Source of the DNA: Pyrrhosoma nymphula
Lineage: Eukaryota > Arthropoda > Insecta > Odonata > Coenagrionidae
Assembly: GCA_963573305.1 (NCBI GenBank)
Contig: OY754332.1
Coordinates: forward strand, 138,005,977 to 138,069,976
Direction of reading: 5' to 3'
Length of the DNA: 64,000 bases
This document shows positions 53,301 to 56,761 of the stretch, one piece after another. Both the position numbers and the translations under genes were made by a program. Under the pieces are notes generated by a model. It searched no databases. It saw nothing but the letters and a program-made list of their open reading frames with translations, and had not been told where the DNA came from. How positions within the stretch are numbered: the first letter of the stretch is position 1; each line of letters opens with the position of its first letter.

Positions 53301-56253
53301 GTGTTAAAGGCTTCGGCTTGGAGCCTAAGCAATAAGGGAGAGTATTGGTTAGTAATACTTGGGCTCCGGCCTATTTATATCTTAGGTTGGCAACATCATG
53401 TTTGTGCCTTGTCAGTCAAATGTTTACTATTGTTATGTGTGTGGTATCCATGTACATTTACCGTTATCTCAGATAGCATGCACGCTGGATTCCAGCCTGG
53501 ATTTTGGCTGGATGCCTCCAGCTGGAATTAGCTAGCTTGATTCCAGCTGGATTTGGGCTTGCATACTAGGCTTGATTCCAGCTGGAATTGGCAAGCTTGA
53601 TTCCAGCTCGATTCTGGCTTGATTCAAGGGCTTGATTTCAGCTGGAATTAGCTAGCTTGATTCCAGCTGGATTTTGGCTTGCATACTAGGCTTGAATTCA
53701 GCTGGAATTTGAGGCTTAATTATTTCTGCTGGCTTATGGCTTTTGATTGTACATATGGTCAAAAAACAGCAAGCACTTTTTCCACATTTATAATTACTGT
53801 TTGGCAGTCATTGCGTGCATTAACACTTAATTTTGAAAATAAATTGCTTCATTCCCATGGCATTTACATTTAAGAGCTGTTGGGTTAGAGGTAAAGTGTT
53901 GGGCTGCCAGTCTGAAGTGGTCATCTAATCGTGGTTCAAGTCTCACTCATGCCATATTTTTTTCCAAATTGTTAGGCATATTAGTTCATTATTTAAGTTA
54001 TAGGTATTCGGCTCGAAGTTGCTATACTTCAAACTTTTGCATTTTTCTTACAAATTTTATGGTATTTGGTTTTAATCCAGTCTGGATTCAGGCTGCAATC
54101 CAGCTTGGTTCCAGCCTGGAATTTTTCCTAAAAATCCAGCTTGATTCAAGCTTGCACCTTAGAGGATGCAAGTAGGAATCCAATGGGATTCCAGCTTGCT
54201 TTGCTATCTGGGATGCCTCTACCTATCTTTCCAGTTATGAGTGAATAAACATGTGACACCGCAACCTGCTTGAGTAGTCATCTCATTATTTCTAACCATC
54301 CACCCAAGTCTAACAATTAGCAACAGCGAACAGGCAGCGCACTGGCTCCTACCTGTTTACTGACTGTGTTCGAACAGGCAGTGACAGCCAACTGGCAGTG
54401 CACAGTCCCCTACCTGTTCACTGGCAGTGGTCCAAACAAGCAAGGAACAGAGTACACCACTACCCACGACAGGGAGAGAACAGACAAGTGACTCTCTTCT
54501 CACAGACACAAAACAGACAAGGAGTTCGAATTTACATGCTATCAACTAACACCTGCCTGTTGTCTCTTAGACAAGGAACAGGGAACCAACAGCCAACCAA
54601 ACAGACAACGAACAGGCATTATTGTTACCAAAGTCAACAGGGTGAAACCTGAAGACGGCCAAGTGCCCACAATCAGTAGTAGCTATGTTAATAAATGGAG
54701 AAGTGATGAAGTTTGCTGATACCATTTATCATGAAGACCTACCATATAATTGAAGCTTTGATTTTAATTCCATTTCTTTAACTAACATCATAATGTTCAC
54801 CATTTTGACACTGGGGCCATACCCAGATGTCTAGCCTGGCTAGCTACAGCTACATGGCATCTGATGCACCCTTCTACCAGTAGGGGAGGTATCATTTGCC
54901 TAGGAGATTATGTCTTTCAGCTTCCTTATGGTCCTGAAGCAGGTCAAAACATTTTATCACCTAAGTGCTCAAGTCCTCAATCAGTTGTTCCTTTTACAGT
55001 TAACATAAAGAAGTAGAGGGAGGCAGAAAACCAAAAAAGGAGATGAAAGAACTTCCTGCAGCCAACGGATATCAAAATTTGGAACTCCTCTCTAGATCAA
55101 CAACCAGGACCAACAGGTTCATAGCAACCATTTAAAGCCGTCAACCTTCCACTCAACAGTAAATGGGATGGTGGGATATTTCACTTGAAGTAAAATGCAA
55201 TCATATGGGGAGTTAGAAGCCAAAAAGTGGATATAATTTTTCAGACTAGGTTTGAATGCAACAAGGAACATGGACATCCAACCTCCACTGTCAGATGATG
55301 TTAGATACAACATCTTCGAGCAGAATCTTCCCCTCCAAGTCATTCACAATTCATTATTATAATATTAATCTTTGCCTCCAACAAAACTCTCATTATGAAG
55401 GCGAATATTTTCGTTATCCTAACGAATGCTAACAAAAACTACATCATAAAGCAAAATCAATAAATTCACATATATTCCTTCAGAAATAATACCCTTGCGG
55501 GGCATCCCATTAGATTTTGAAGGTCATGGACTTCACACGAACTCAAGTTATTGAGTCAAAACAATATATCCCGATGAACAGACTAGATAGACATTTCCCA
55601 AAAATAGAATTAAGTAGGTACTTCCATGAAGAAGATCTGAGACATGATGTAGCGAGTCTTTCCTATGAATGGTGCAAATTCCACAAGCTTACGCAGATGA
55701 GTTCACATTAAATCAGGTTTACGATTAATTTCGAGGGTAGGAATCCAATCTGACCCACAACGGTTTTCAATTAGAGCGACGAGGTCGGAAGGCAGCTCCC
55801 ATGCCAACACTAATTATAGAACATATAGATGAAGTGAGCTATCATTAAGATAGAGCTAAGAAGTAAATGATTACAAAGTTAAACAGCACGCAACCACGAA
55901 CGTTTTTCAAACATATTTAATCAACTTATACCTTCATTCAAGCTTCGTTTTACATAAAAAGCAATTATATTATTAAATAATGTGACACGAAGTATCCTAT
56001 TGAAACGGCATTGGCCTAATGACATGTATGCATTAATAATTATAAATAAATCAAACATACTCTACGGCAATTATGGCATTTCCTTTACCTTCATCATTTA
56101 AAGCGCGAGGAATAGTAAAACGAGACACGACGCAGTAAAATGCGAAAAACAATCTTCGCTTCACATGTTCACAATCTGAATTATTTCAGATAGCCCCAGA
56201 ATCATACCTTTCGTTTTCCGTTTTCCTGTGGCCTTCTTCTTTTTCATCTTCAT
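2198..56253 (-). CDS. DNAI3: DNAI3/WDR63-like axonemal dynein intermediate chain gene, N-terminal part (8 exons, gene span)
   Basis: The span covers eight coding exons, listed separately, and about 52.6 kb of introns. Each exon has AG before it and GT after it on the minus strand, apart from the first, which begins at the start codon. All seven joins keep frame; the sum is 1452 nt, or 484 codons. The deduced order is a Lys-rich start, a conserved N-terminal segment (end of exon 2 through exon 4), an acidic stretch in exon 5, and a WD-repeat entry motif CMAWHPTF in exon 7. This order and spacing match WDR63/DNAI3, the intermediate chain of inner-arm dynein I1/f (IC140 in Chlamydomonas) that acts in ciliary and flagellar axonemes. 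The remaining WD repeats would lie left of the window. Exons 4 to 6 diverge most, so orthology rests mainly on exons 1-3 and 7. Another WD-repeat dynein intermediate chain is the main alternative. Confidence 0.7.
2362..5018. other. DNAI3-like intron 7
   Basis: The 2.66-kb intron has no recognisable transposon border. Short frames at 3099-3401, 3405-3713, 3758-4048 and 4470-4721 (plus) have no motif I recognise. The 16-mer AGGTTTCAGCAAGGTT occurs near 3086 and again near 3247, a weak sign of an old duplication. Confidence 0.4.
5019..5263 (-). CDS. DNAI3: DNAI3-like exon 7 (start of WD-repeat region)
   Basis: The acceptor CTCTTTCAG and the donor GTAAGT bound 245 nt. The exon enters after two bases of a Leu codon and leaves in phase 1. 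It reads LSRNLEENEIQNL near the start and VSCMAWHPTFI near its end. The Trp-His-Pro motif and the preceding helix with NEI are the segment that leads into the first WD blade of DNAI3-type proteins. This is the strongest single exon for assigning the family. Confidence 0.78.
5669..6105. mobile_element. Possible Tigger/pogo-type MITE relic
   Basis: Both sides carry the phrase CATTTTCGGATTATC or CATTCGGATTATC beside text typical of Tigger ends (AATTGGGACC on the left, GTGTTTGGATTAGCAGG on the right), in opposite orientation. Borders and a TA duplication cannot be fixed and there is no coding content. It could be chance similarity in AT-rich DNA. Confidence 0.3.
7248..7302. repeat. Near-perfect hairpin
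   Basis: The arms 7248-7267 and 7283-7302 (GCATTTGTGGCCTGATACCA and its complement) match at 19 of 20 positions around a 15-nt loop. No flanking duplication is obvious. It may be a small fold-back insertion or an RNA hairpin within the intron transcript. Confidence 0.55.
9110..9463 (-). other. Unrecognised open frame in intron 6
   Basis: A 117-codon frame starts with Met and contains several Cys and His residues late in the frame (CRSKTICSF, then CCT at the end). On the same strand just downstream, 8870-9060 reads as an acidic segment (SSWEEDEHNDLRRLF) interrupted by a stop. The pair may be a decayed transposon gene, but I do not recognise it and see no terminal repeats. It is not part of the dynein gene by phase. 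Confidence 0.2.
10170..10324 (-). CDS. DNAI3: DNAI3-like exon 6
   Basis: The acceptor ACATTTTTTTGCAG and the donor GTAAGTTAG bound 155 nt. It enters in phase 0 and leaves after two bases of Leu, matching exon 7. It reads ALPRIYKIFAQTFPS, then a basic helix (RRFARLMSRRRIF), then KALLVSDACTKL. Similarity to the family is weak in this segment; the call rests on splice borders, phase and position. Confidence 0.6.
11218..11560 (+). repeat. Left terminal inverted repeat of 11218-13897
   Basis: It matches the reverse complement of 13521-13897 along its length, for example CCAATTTTTTGCAATTTTCA at the inner part and the run around GTTAACATCTTC. It is unusually long for a 2.7-kb element. Confidence 0.8.
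12220..13310 (+). pseudogene. Broken transposon protein with Cys-rich part and conserved C-terminal block
   Basis: The only long open part is 12513-12971 (152 codons): GPMSHSRWLTPANRVLRLYI, a helix-rich middle, then NALFAHPENVLMAMLADEKE. Upstream (12220-12330) the same strand reads VFDITACKC and CTC and CQC clusters, a possible metal-binding region. Downstream, in another frame near 13160, it reads IREIQKFPCHTQAVERCVKL. I recognise these blocks as a protein that recurs in arthropod repeats, usually annotated as uncharacterised. No DDE or other catalytic triad is evident to me. By position it should be the transposition protein of the surrounding element. In-frame stops, including one at about 12476, and a frameshift after 12971 break it. 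Confidence 0.6.
13521..13897 (-). repeat. Right terminal inverted repeat of 11218-13897
   Basis: It is the inverted partner of 11218-11560 and is about 35 bp longer because of indels. Mismatches between the arms show that the copy is old. Confidence 0.8.
14221..14345 (+). mobile_element. hAT-type terminal fragment
   Basis: It starts CAGTGGTTCCCAACCGGTGT, the form of many hAT MITE ends, followed by GGTGCCACGAGATTATTGCG. The opposite end is not visible before the next MITE, so it is truncated. Confidence 0.5.
14462..15163. mobile_element. PIF/Harbinger-type MITE
   Basis: The ends GGGGTCGTGCATAAACTATG and the complement of GGAGTCGTGCATGAACTATG are flanked by TTA at 14459-14461 and 15164-15166, the TWA duplication of PIF/Harbinger. 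The interior has G-rich runs at both sides and no coding content. This terminus is common in arthropod repeats. Confidence 0.75.
15366..15646. mobile_element. hAT-type MITE
   Basis: The ends CAGGGCCGTAGCCAAGG and the complement of TAGAGCCGTAGCCAGG are flanked on both sides by GGCTGAG (7 bp; 8 bp, AGGCTGAG, if the right border is moved by one). There is no coding content. Its insertion beside a PIF MITE shows repeated use of this intron as a target. Confidence 0.65.
15647..17543. other. Unannotated part of intron 5
   Basis: Frames at 16025-16207, 16246-16437 and 17259-17573 (plus) lack motifs or splice context. Around 17100-17240 the plus strand is almost pure purine (GGGAGAAGAGAGAAGAAAGG-like), a low-complexity tract. 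Confidence 0.4.
17544..17783 (-). CDS. DNAI3: DNAI3-like exon 5 (acidic linker)
   Basis: The acceptor ATTTTATTGTAG and the donor GTAAAATG bound 240 nt in phase 0 at both ends. It reads IRVICFDYFEAMGLREHNL, then a charged middle, a strongly acidic run SSDESGSDDDEDDNDW, and WGVRDFNVQ before the donor. It is a likely flexible linker between the conserved N-terminal segment and the WD region. Family similarity is weak here; borders and phase support it. Confidence 0.65.
17974..18216 (-). CDS. DNAI3: DNAI3-like exon 4
   Basis: The acceptor TTTTTATTACAG and the donor GTAGGTTC bound 243 nt, phase 0 at both ends. It begins VSPKKHVLVIFDKNLLAYYL, which fits the family's pattern of a hydrophobic strand followed by a DK turn, then a basic region (RRIMRTLVHF, RERLTIGRTR). 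The donor GTAGGT is acceptable but not ideal. The intron after it is only 190 bp, while the one before it is 8.2 kb because of a copia insertion. Confidence 0.65.
18281..18459 (-). repeat. Copia LTR (3' LTR in element sense)
   Basis: It begins TGTTGAAATAAACACAGG and ends TTTTCTACA on the plus strand. It is colinear with 26143-26331 except for substitutions and a short insertion in the other copy. Confidence 0.85.
18460..19413 (-). pseudogene. Copia pol 3' part: end of RT and RNase H, broken
   Basis: On the minus strand, stop-interrupted frames read SVTAQVSQELNKYVN and EADDSFLLNQ near the Tigger border. Further down come SSIEAEYVATSYASKELLWL and FHAQTKHIDLAYY, the copia RNase H motifs. Several stops and frameshifts disable it. 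It continues the frame cut at 22681 on the other side of the Tigger. Confidence 0.7.
19414..22678. mobile_element. Tigger/pogo-like DNA element, non-autonomous, inside copia
   Basis: The ends CAGTAGACTCTCGTTATTAC and the complement of CAGTTGACTCTCGTTCATAC are flanked by TA (19412-19413, 22679-22680). The text GTTCACGGGACCAACAAATC inside the left end mirrors GGGACCAACAATTTTACTTC inside the right. In 3.27 kb I see no transposase; frames such as 20397-20624 and 22163-22435 have no motif. It cuts the copia reverse transcriptase directly after its YVDE box. A second MITE sits within it. Confidence 0.78.
21084..21544. mobile_element. PIF/Harbinger-type MITE nested in the Tigger-like element
   Basis: The ends AGGCCGTTTTACACGGTACA and the complement of AGGCTGTTTTACGCGGTACA are flanked by TAA (21081-21083 and 21545-21547). 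Short repeats of TTGTACA follow each end. Its termini resemble those of 594-815, so the two are likely one family. The 77-codon frame at 21116-21349 has no known motif. Confidence 0.7.
22681..26142 (-). pseudogene. Copia gag-pol 5' part: zinc knuckle, protease, integrase, RT
   Basis: Reading down the minus strand: a gag remnant (25408-25623), the zinc knuckle CNSCHRKGHFKKH (about 25290-25330), a protease motif CVNSGATCHM (25106-25142), integrase pieces (frames at 23786-23989 and 24891-25106), and reverse transcriptase with the QKSIYGLKQSAREWN block (frame 22700-22960). The protease has Asn where the catalytic Asp of DSGA should be, and the RT box reads YVDE instead of YVDD (22684-22712). Stops and frameshifts are frequent. 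This copy cannot be active. Confidence 0.75.
24641..24831 (-). mobile_element. 5S rRNA-derived SINE (SINE3-like)
   Basis: On the minus strand the body starts GGCAACGGCCTGTCACGATG and contains ACACCGGTTCCC, GATTAGTCACCGAAGTTAAG, TTGGGCTCTG and GGGTGATCC, in the order of 5S rRNA including its internal promoter boxes. It ends in an A/T-rich tail. The 11-bp sequence GATTATTTTAT flanks it at 24630-24640 and 24832-24842, a typical LINE-mobilised target duplication. It interrupts the copia integrase region. Confidence 0.82.
26143..26331 (-). repeat. Copia LTR (5' LTR in element sense)
   Basis: It is colinear with 18281-18459 and ends TAGTTTCTGCA on the plus strand before ATAAC. In element sense it is followed at once by the primer-binding text GGTTATGGGCCCAGC. 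Confidence 0.83.
26456..26697 (-). CDS. DNAI3: DNAI3-like exon 3
   Basis: The acceptor TTTTGTTTATAG and the donor GTGAGCATTTG bound 242 nt. It enters after one base (completing Glu) and leaves in phase 0. It reads VLPDAGSVIFINPEIIGYNE near the start, then LNRDAQAILKCVIGEDF and NNWKYVHKDVI, and ends LLQEYLE. The spacing of the I-G-E-D, K-Y-V and Q-E-Y elements matches the conserved N-terminal segment of DNAI3/WDR63. This is good evidence for the family, independent of the WD motif. Confidence 0.78.
26698..27369. other. Intron 2, left part
   Basis: AT-rich intron without a recognised repeat. The frame at 26816-27091 (minus) has no motif or splice context. Confidence 0.4.
27370..27920 (+). pseudogene. 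CR1/L2- or Jockey-like LINE endonuclease fragment
   Basis: Plus-strand frames read ILHLNIQCL and NEHQPDVVCILEHWLYP, the start of an apurinic (APE-type) endonuclease, then IVSGDFIIDFGSFS, which matches its GDFN metal-binding block, and ISEPTW. One frame change lies between about 27650 and 27716 and a stop occurs at 27450. The gypsy element on the other strand begins right after ISEPTW. Confidence 0.6.
27925..29779 (-). pseudogene. Gypsy pol: RT end, RNase H, integrase
   Basis: The open frame 29105-29779 covers the RT thumb and RNase H. The second frame, 28316-28654, is integrase with ERLVMDIAGPYPG (first Asp) and LELHSDKSRNFES (second Asp). A one-base shift near 28335 moves the rest (PQSDGILERMNRT, the catalytic Glu block) to another frame. 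Beyond it, CDLRFGRKPGEELIVGEDYV and MDQIHDLVRRNMEEA continue down to about 27950. The plus-strand frame at 27930-28121 is only the reverse of this. Confidence 0.72.
30251..30540 (-). repeat. Gypsy 5' LTR (single)
   Basis: In element sense it ends GCATGTAACA directly before the primer-binding site text. The outer border (TGTAAATTCGCAGAG) is inferred from the TG...CA rule only. No second copy is seen. Confidence 0.5.
30590..31200 (+). pseudogene. LINE endonuclease fragment with tandem duplication, joined to a C-terminal scrap
   Basis: Frame 30620-30946 reads LLIVTSDFNCNIL and PYNLNITNNKPTG, then ATVIDNIFIN and ISDHLPLLSTFS, the middle and end of a CR1/Jockey-type APE endonuclease. A 104-bp direct duplication (30827-30930 and 30931-31034) follows and shifts the frame. 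Near 31085-31180 the strand reads TGLLLFNKLPQEVKYSKKMA, typical of the last residues of such LINE proteins, so the reverse transcriptase has been deleted. Confidence 0.6.
30827..31034 (+). repeat. 104-bp tandem duplication
   Basis: GATAACATTTTTATAAACAT starts at 30827 and again at 30931, and the two units are almost identical to the end. A period of 104 is not a multiple of three, so it breaks the LINE frame. Confidence 0.85.
31255..32982 (+). mobile_element. Penelope-like element with RT and GIY-YIG endonuclease, broken
   Basis: Frame 31286-31858 has the Penelope RT blocks FYILPKIHKLNHPGRPIVSS, FVKDTYHFLKLL and ITSLYTSIPHPEGL. The YIDD-equivalent region follows in another frame near 31920 (LHYIDIFSS, one of the two Asp lost). 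The GIY-YIG endonuclease is at 32680-32790 (VVYHLQCKLCSAFYIGKSST, then INNHPSNC) and the C-terminus LSYIWLYKAFHPLDIN runs to 32980. The usual Arg of the endonuclease helix appears to be Trp. At least three frame changes show decay. No terminal repeats were located. Confidence 0.75.
32983..33120. repeat. Pyrimidine-rich low-complexity tract
   Basis: It repeats variants of CCCCTCCCTGCCTTCC and CTTTCTTCCTCTC for about 130 bp, adjoining the Penelope-like element and possibly part of its 3' region. Confidence 0.6.
33127..33530 (+). pseudogene. CR1/L2-like LINE reverse-transcriptase C-terminal fragment
   Basis: Frame 33133-33333 reads ISTISDWCSSNALPLNYTKT. After a frame change it continues AKFLGSVLRDKLDWAAHISM and GSYMIKKCTPLCPL. 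The order matches the part after the YADD box in the LINE at 36700-40284 (LGIHISDTLDWSSHVLALNK, FMIKKLAP), so both are the same clade. Confidence 0.6.
33531..34167. other. Intron 2, right part
   Basis: No supported feature. Frame 33466-33666 overlaps LINE debris and has no motif of its own. Confidence 0.4.
34168..34284 (-). CDS. DNAI3: DNAI3-like exon 2 (Lys-rich)
   Basis: The acceptor TTTCATTTTCAG and the donor GTATTTATCC bound 117 nt. The first two bases complete an Ala codon begun in exon 1, and the exon leaves in phase 1. It reads RGKVLPLIYRYVLTKLPKKT, a run of lysines (KKKKGKKKKK) and IQIHEESS. A lysine-rich N-terminus is usual for this family. The Met-initiated frame upstream of the acceptor (to 34357) is intron read-through. 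Confidence 0.65.
35545..35618 (-). mobile_element. tRNA-derived SINE remnant
   Basis: On the minus strand TGGTTTAAGGCG resembles an RNA polymerase III box A (35596-35607) and GGTTCGATCCC a box B (35555-35565), at roughly tRNA spacing. No acceptor stem forms, so it is not a working tRNA gene. An A-rich stretch (35530-35541) on the far side could be the tail. No target duplication was found. Confidence 0.5.
36040..36076. repeat. Perfect 16-bp palindrome with 5-bp spacer
   Basis: ATATAGGTAGGGACCC (36040-36055) and its complement (36061-36076) surround TGAAT. The core GGGTCCCTAC also occurs at the two direct repeats near 42983 and 49291. Confidence 0.75.
36840..38788 (+). pseudogene. LINE reverse transcriptase, broken
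   Basis: It reads SEGPDGIPLSVVNASS (RT block 1), then after the fold-back LITDSQHGFRVRRSTNIAMF, EASVPQGSILCPLLFLLFIN, and in another frame MYADDTSNLLTASNT, the catalytic YADD box (near 37966-37980). It continues through NNIALNKNKTSYIHFH and LGIHISDTLDWSSH to the C-terminus ending at 38788. Frame changes occur near 37970 and 38290, and stops near 37102 and 37645. The protein is dead but recognisable over most RT blocks. Confidence 0.75.
37269..37495. mobile_element. Fold-back insertion with 13-bp target duplication
   Basis: CTTTTCCAAAATT occurs at 37256-37268 and again at 37496-37508, where the LINE sequence resumes. The insert is an inverted repeat of about 100-bp arms (37267-37467; the outermost two bases fall in the duplication) around TC. 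The arms are nearly identical except for a 5-bp difference (ACAAG near 37386-37390) and a few substitutions. A 28-bp tail with no inverted partner follows. A 13-bp duplication suggests target-primed reverse transcription rather than a cut-and-paste transposase. Confidence 0.85.
38829..40134 (+). mobile_element. Tigger (pogo-type) transposon, internally deleted
   Basis: The ends CAGTGAAACCTCGGTTAGCG and the complement of CAGTAGAACCTCGGATAACG are flanked by TA (38827-38828, 40135-40136). The text TTCGGTTAGCGAACA and TTTCGGATAGCGAACATTTC repeats near both ends. It encodes the DNA-binding half of a transposase and a short C-terminal tail, with the DDE domain missing. It sits in the 3' UTR of the LINE. 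Confidence 0.88.
39108..39647 (+). CDS. Tigger transposase DNA-binding part (CENP-B-type), DDE domain lost
   Basis: The 179-codon frame begins MAPKKFKRDGSSSVRRQRPT. Residues about 20-60 form the psq/CENP-B N-terminal helix-turn-helix (IELKKKMIAKYKRGMRVSDI, then KSTISTILKKK). Residues about 75-170 form the second CENP-B-type domain (RPKIIDEVEKLLLLYINEKQ, then GWFENFKHRTGIHSVIRHGE). It stops at GA just where the DDE catalytic domain should start. The sequence after the stop reads YYRKVLQKRQKQQTLDKFFP, the usual C-terminal tail of Tigger transposases, so a deletion joined the two. Such a product could bind Tigger ends but not cut them. Whether it is expressed is unknown; the frame is otherwise open. 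Confidence 0.75.
   Translation: MAPKKFKRDGSSSVRRQRPTIELKKKMIAKYKRGMRVSDIAREYGMSKSTISTILKKKAQLEEANVSKGVSIITKQRPKIIDEVEKLLLLYINEKQLEGASISEAFIGEKALQIYEDLKKKTPGTSASSDFVFKASRGWFENFKHRTGIHSVIRHGEAASSDKAGAQKFLLEFKKIIGA
40645..42736 (+). pseudogene. hAT transposase related to CGGBP1, broken
   Basis: Plus-strand pieces in order: a BED-like N-terminus (MPKTVSIFDRQKEFESDGLY, KHIRGSSKHINYV), the LMKASIPLEKLEDPNFKAC block that is characteristic of CGGBP1 and its hAT relatives, a possible GT-AG intron (41036-41200), a middle piece PVMTRWNSWFKSAIYTG (41690-41800), and a C-terminal dimerisation part (VPCSKVSCERPISSYVNMLS, 42530-42736). Stops, a frameshift and the nested MITE interrupt it. The vertebrate gene CGGBP1 is thought to derive from such a transposase; here it is plainly a transposon copy. 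Confidence 0.65.
42266..42423. mobile_element. hAT-type MITE nested in the hAT gene
   Basis: The ends CAGGCCCGGGCAACACGGGC and the complement of CAGGGCCGGCTTAAGAC are flanked by GACAGTAG (42258-42265) and GACAGCAG (42424-42431), an 8-bp duplication with one mismatch. On either side the host frame continues. Confidence 0.72.
43435..46310 (+). mobile_element. piggyBac-like relic
   Basis: TTAA (43435-43438) followed by CCCCTTCCCTGACAAGGACG fits a piggyBac left end. The inner palindrome GGACGAGTTAACTCGTCC occurs near 43453 and, with one base less, near 43499. A broken transposase follows at 45400-46200. The right terminal repeat was not found, so the right border is a guess. Confidence 0.45.
45400..46200 (+). 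pseudogene. piggyBac transposase, internally deleted
   Basis: Plus-strand pieces read FFQLFFGNEFI and SDETNWYANQCLREKRSGS (near 45545-45650), then EIRVFLALIMLQSI, KPDKEQFWTTRWIL and TQFFGK (45670-45780), typical of the first part of the piggyBac catalytic domain. Frame 45987-46199 ends KCFLCTRNRDVHGKIIRRES and CPDCDVTLW, the Cys-rich C-terminal zinc-binding region. The stretch between, with most catalytic Asp residues, is missing. Several stops occur. Confidence 0.65.
46767..48292 (+). pseudogene. Tc1-like (DDE_3) transposase gene with two introns, broken
   Basis: Exon A (46767-47208) reads GGGKILHSQA, a stop, PLKSVYERVAAATGVSKCSL and KKKKPQKSPKSTVDDFDVQV. An intron (47209-47288, GTAAGT...CCCACAG) follows, then exon B (47289-47526) with YLQMKL from the shifted YTDETYVH catalytic block. 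A second intron (47527-47630) precedes exon C, open from 47638 to 48051: VVVLDNVSYHNIQ (second Asp) and PPYHPKLNPIEKIWG (third acidic residue). A frameshift at a run of A near 48055 moves the acidic C-terminus to frame 47978-48292. The family is a very common arthropod transposase. Confidence 0.75.
48990..51194. other. Intron 1, between the Tc1-like element and copia
   Basis: A short plus-strand segment (49698-49846) reads LNVTVEVQECDYVLIKCGER and is followed by GTAAG. It looks like an exon of a transposon-borne gene but has no identified partner. A 60-bp stretch ending TTTTCAGGGTCCCTACA (about 49245-49305) repeats one at 42938-42998. Beyond 49900 I see nothing. Confidence 0.4.
51422..51680 (+). 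repeat. 128-bp tandem duplication in copia
   Basis: CCAGAGGAAGGGGCTGTGGT occurs at 51422 and about 51550, and the copies stay nearly identical through ATTAATCCCAAAGATGCTTT. The period is not a multiple of three. Confidence 0.8.
52540..52640. mobile_element. 101-bp hairpin insertion with 13-bp target duplication
   Basis: TACCATATCAGTG occurs at 52527-52539 and 52641-52653. The insert contains GGAGCAGCTTTCGGGCATT and, 30 bp on, AATGCCTGAAAGCTGCTCC, a 19-bp stem with one mismatch. The copia RT/RNase H linker resumes on both sides. Confidence 0.82.
52698..52735 (-). mobile_element. Minimal LINE 3'-end insertion
   Basis: Between GACAT and CTCTCATG of the copia frame lie a TAA repeat and TTTATTAACATCATCGGGAT. 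On the minus strand this reads CCCGATGATGTTAATAAATT, nearly the last bases of the LINE at 36700-40284 (CCCAATGATGTTAATAAATT). ACAT is repeated on both sides. Confidence 0.65.
53343..54315 (+). repeat. Copia LTR, interrupted
   Basis: It follows the purine-rich AAGGGAGAG and starts TATTGGTTAG (first dinucleotide decayed from TG). AATAAA is present at 54242-54247 and it ends AAGTCTAACA. Without the 741-bp insertion it is about 230 bp. The second LTR is not in the window. Confidence 0.5.
53470..54210. mobile_element. MITE-like element carrying a 120-bp-period minisatellite
   Basis: Inverted ends CAGATAGCATGCACGCTGGA and the complement of CAGATAGCAAAGCAAGCTGG bound it. Inside, GCTGGAATTAGCTAGCTTGA occurs at 53521 and exactly 120 bp later at 53641. 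Shorter variants of CTTGATTCCAGCTGGAATT fill 53475-53725 and return near 54100. A tRNA-like stretch (box-B-like GGTTCAAGTCTC near 53934) lies in the middle. No clear target duplication. Confidence 0.55.
54316..54660 (+). other. Possible copia leader with short repeats
   Basis: Directly after the LTR comes ATTAGCAACAGCGAACAGGC, which resembles a primer-site/leader junction more than host DNA. GAACAGGCAG and CTACCTGTTYACTG each recur. If correct, the LTR would be the 5' LTR of a second copy sharing the first copy's 3' LTR. This is speculative. Confidence 0.25.
54661..56207. other. Intron 1, last part
   Basis: No repeat border or exon is supported here. Frames at 55119-55343 and 55517-55711 have no motif. 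Confidence 0.4.
56208..56253 (-). CDS. DNAI3: DNAI3-like exon 1 with start codon
   Basis: ATG at 56253-56251 opens MKMKKKKATGKRKTK and one base of Ala before the donor GTATGATTC. An in-frame TAA lies three codons upstream, which fixes this ATG as the first possible start in the frame. The phase fits exon 2 exactly. The Lys-rich N-terminus is normal for the family. The longer frame that overlaps it in another phase (56186-56401) reads through the splice donor. Confidence 0.62.
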
Positions 56254-56322
56254 GATTTCTTATTCCGTCTTCGTCCAACGCAAAAGTACTAAGATGGTAA
56301 CAACCTCGTCCTAACCTCTTCG

Positions 56323-56330
56323 TGACGTCA
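56323..56330. promoter_or_regulatory. CRE-like palindrome upstream of the DNAI3-like start
   Basis: TGACGTCA, the full cAMP-response-element palindrome, lies 70 bp upstream of the start codon. It could be promoter or 5' UTR. A single 8-mer can occur by chance. Confidence 0.25.
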
Positions 56331-56761
56331 TTGTCGTCAGCAAAATCTTGAAGAACAAAAGATGTACTTATTCCGAAATTCTGTTTCACATTCTTGAACA
56401 TTCGATTAACTATATCAACTATGAATTACTTTGTAAATTTTTTTACCAACTTGCAATATCCCATGTTATCAGTGCTCCACTCTCTTGAATCTATCATTAT
56501 TTTCTGTGACAGAGAATTAAATTACTGTCACGTCTTTCGGCAGCCTTAAGAGGTACAATTGGAACTTGAGATTACCAAACCATCAAGTGGGTCATCTGTT
56601 GTGAAACCCTGTTGTTTGCCGATATGAATAGATTATTTCACCTAAACATTTATACATCGAAGGCACCAGAAATGCCAATAGTTACGAATTAGTGTTTTTG
56701 TTCAGACTTTCAGGACAAGCAACCCGAAATTGGTAGATCCAGCCCAACCAGAAAATTTCGC

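Larger units (their letters stand above)
51195..54315 (+). mobile_element. Second Ty1/copia element, 5'-truncated, with small insertions
   Basis: It starts within integrase/linker text (RDVVFIENDIICEKNF at 51200), then RT and RNase H, then an LTR (53343-54315). Insertions: a 101-bp hairpin (52540-52640), a LINE tail scrap (52698-52735), and a 741-bp minisatellite-bearing element in the LTR (53470-54210). A 128-bp tandem duplication lies at about 51422-51680. It has opposite orientation to the copia at 18281 and is a different family by LTR. Confidence 0.75.

Noticed and set aside
56285..56300. RFX X-box upstream of the ciliary gene (GGTAAC near 56295)
   Set aside because: Only one half-site is good; the other half does not fit the consensus.
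56186..56401. 71-codon frame over exon 1 (minus strand)
   Set aside because: It uses a different frame, reads through the donor at 56207, and lacks the Lys-rich start that fits the family.
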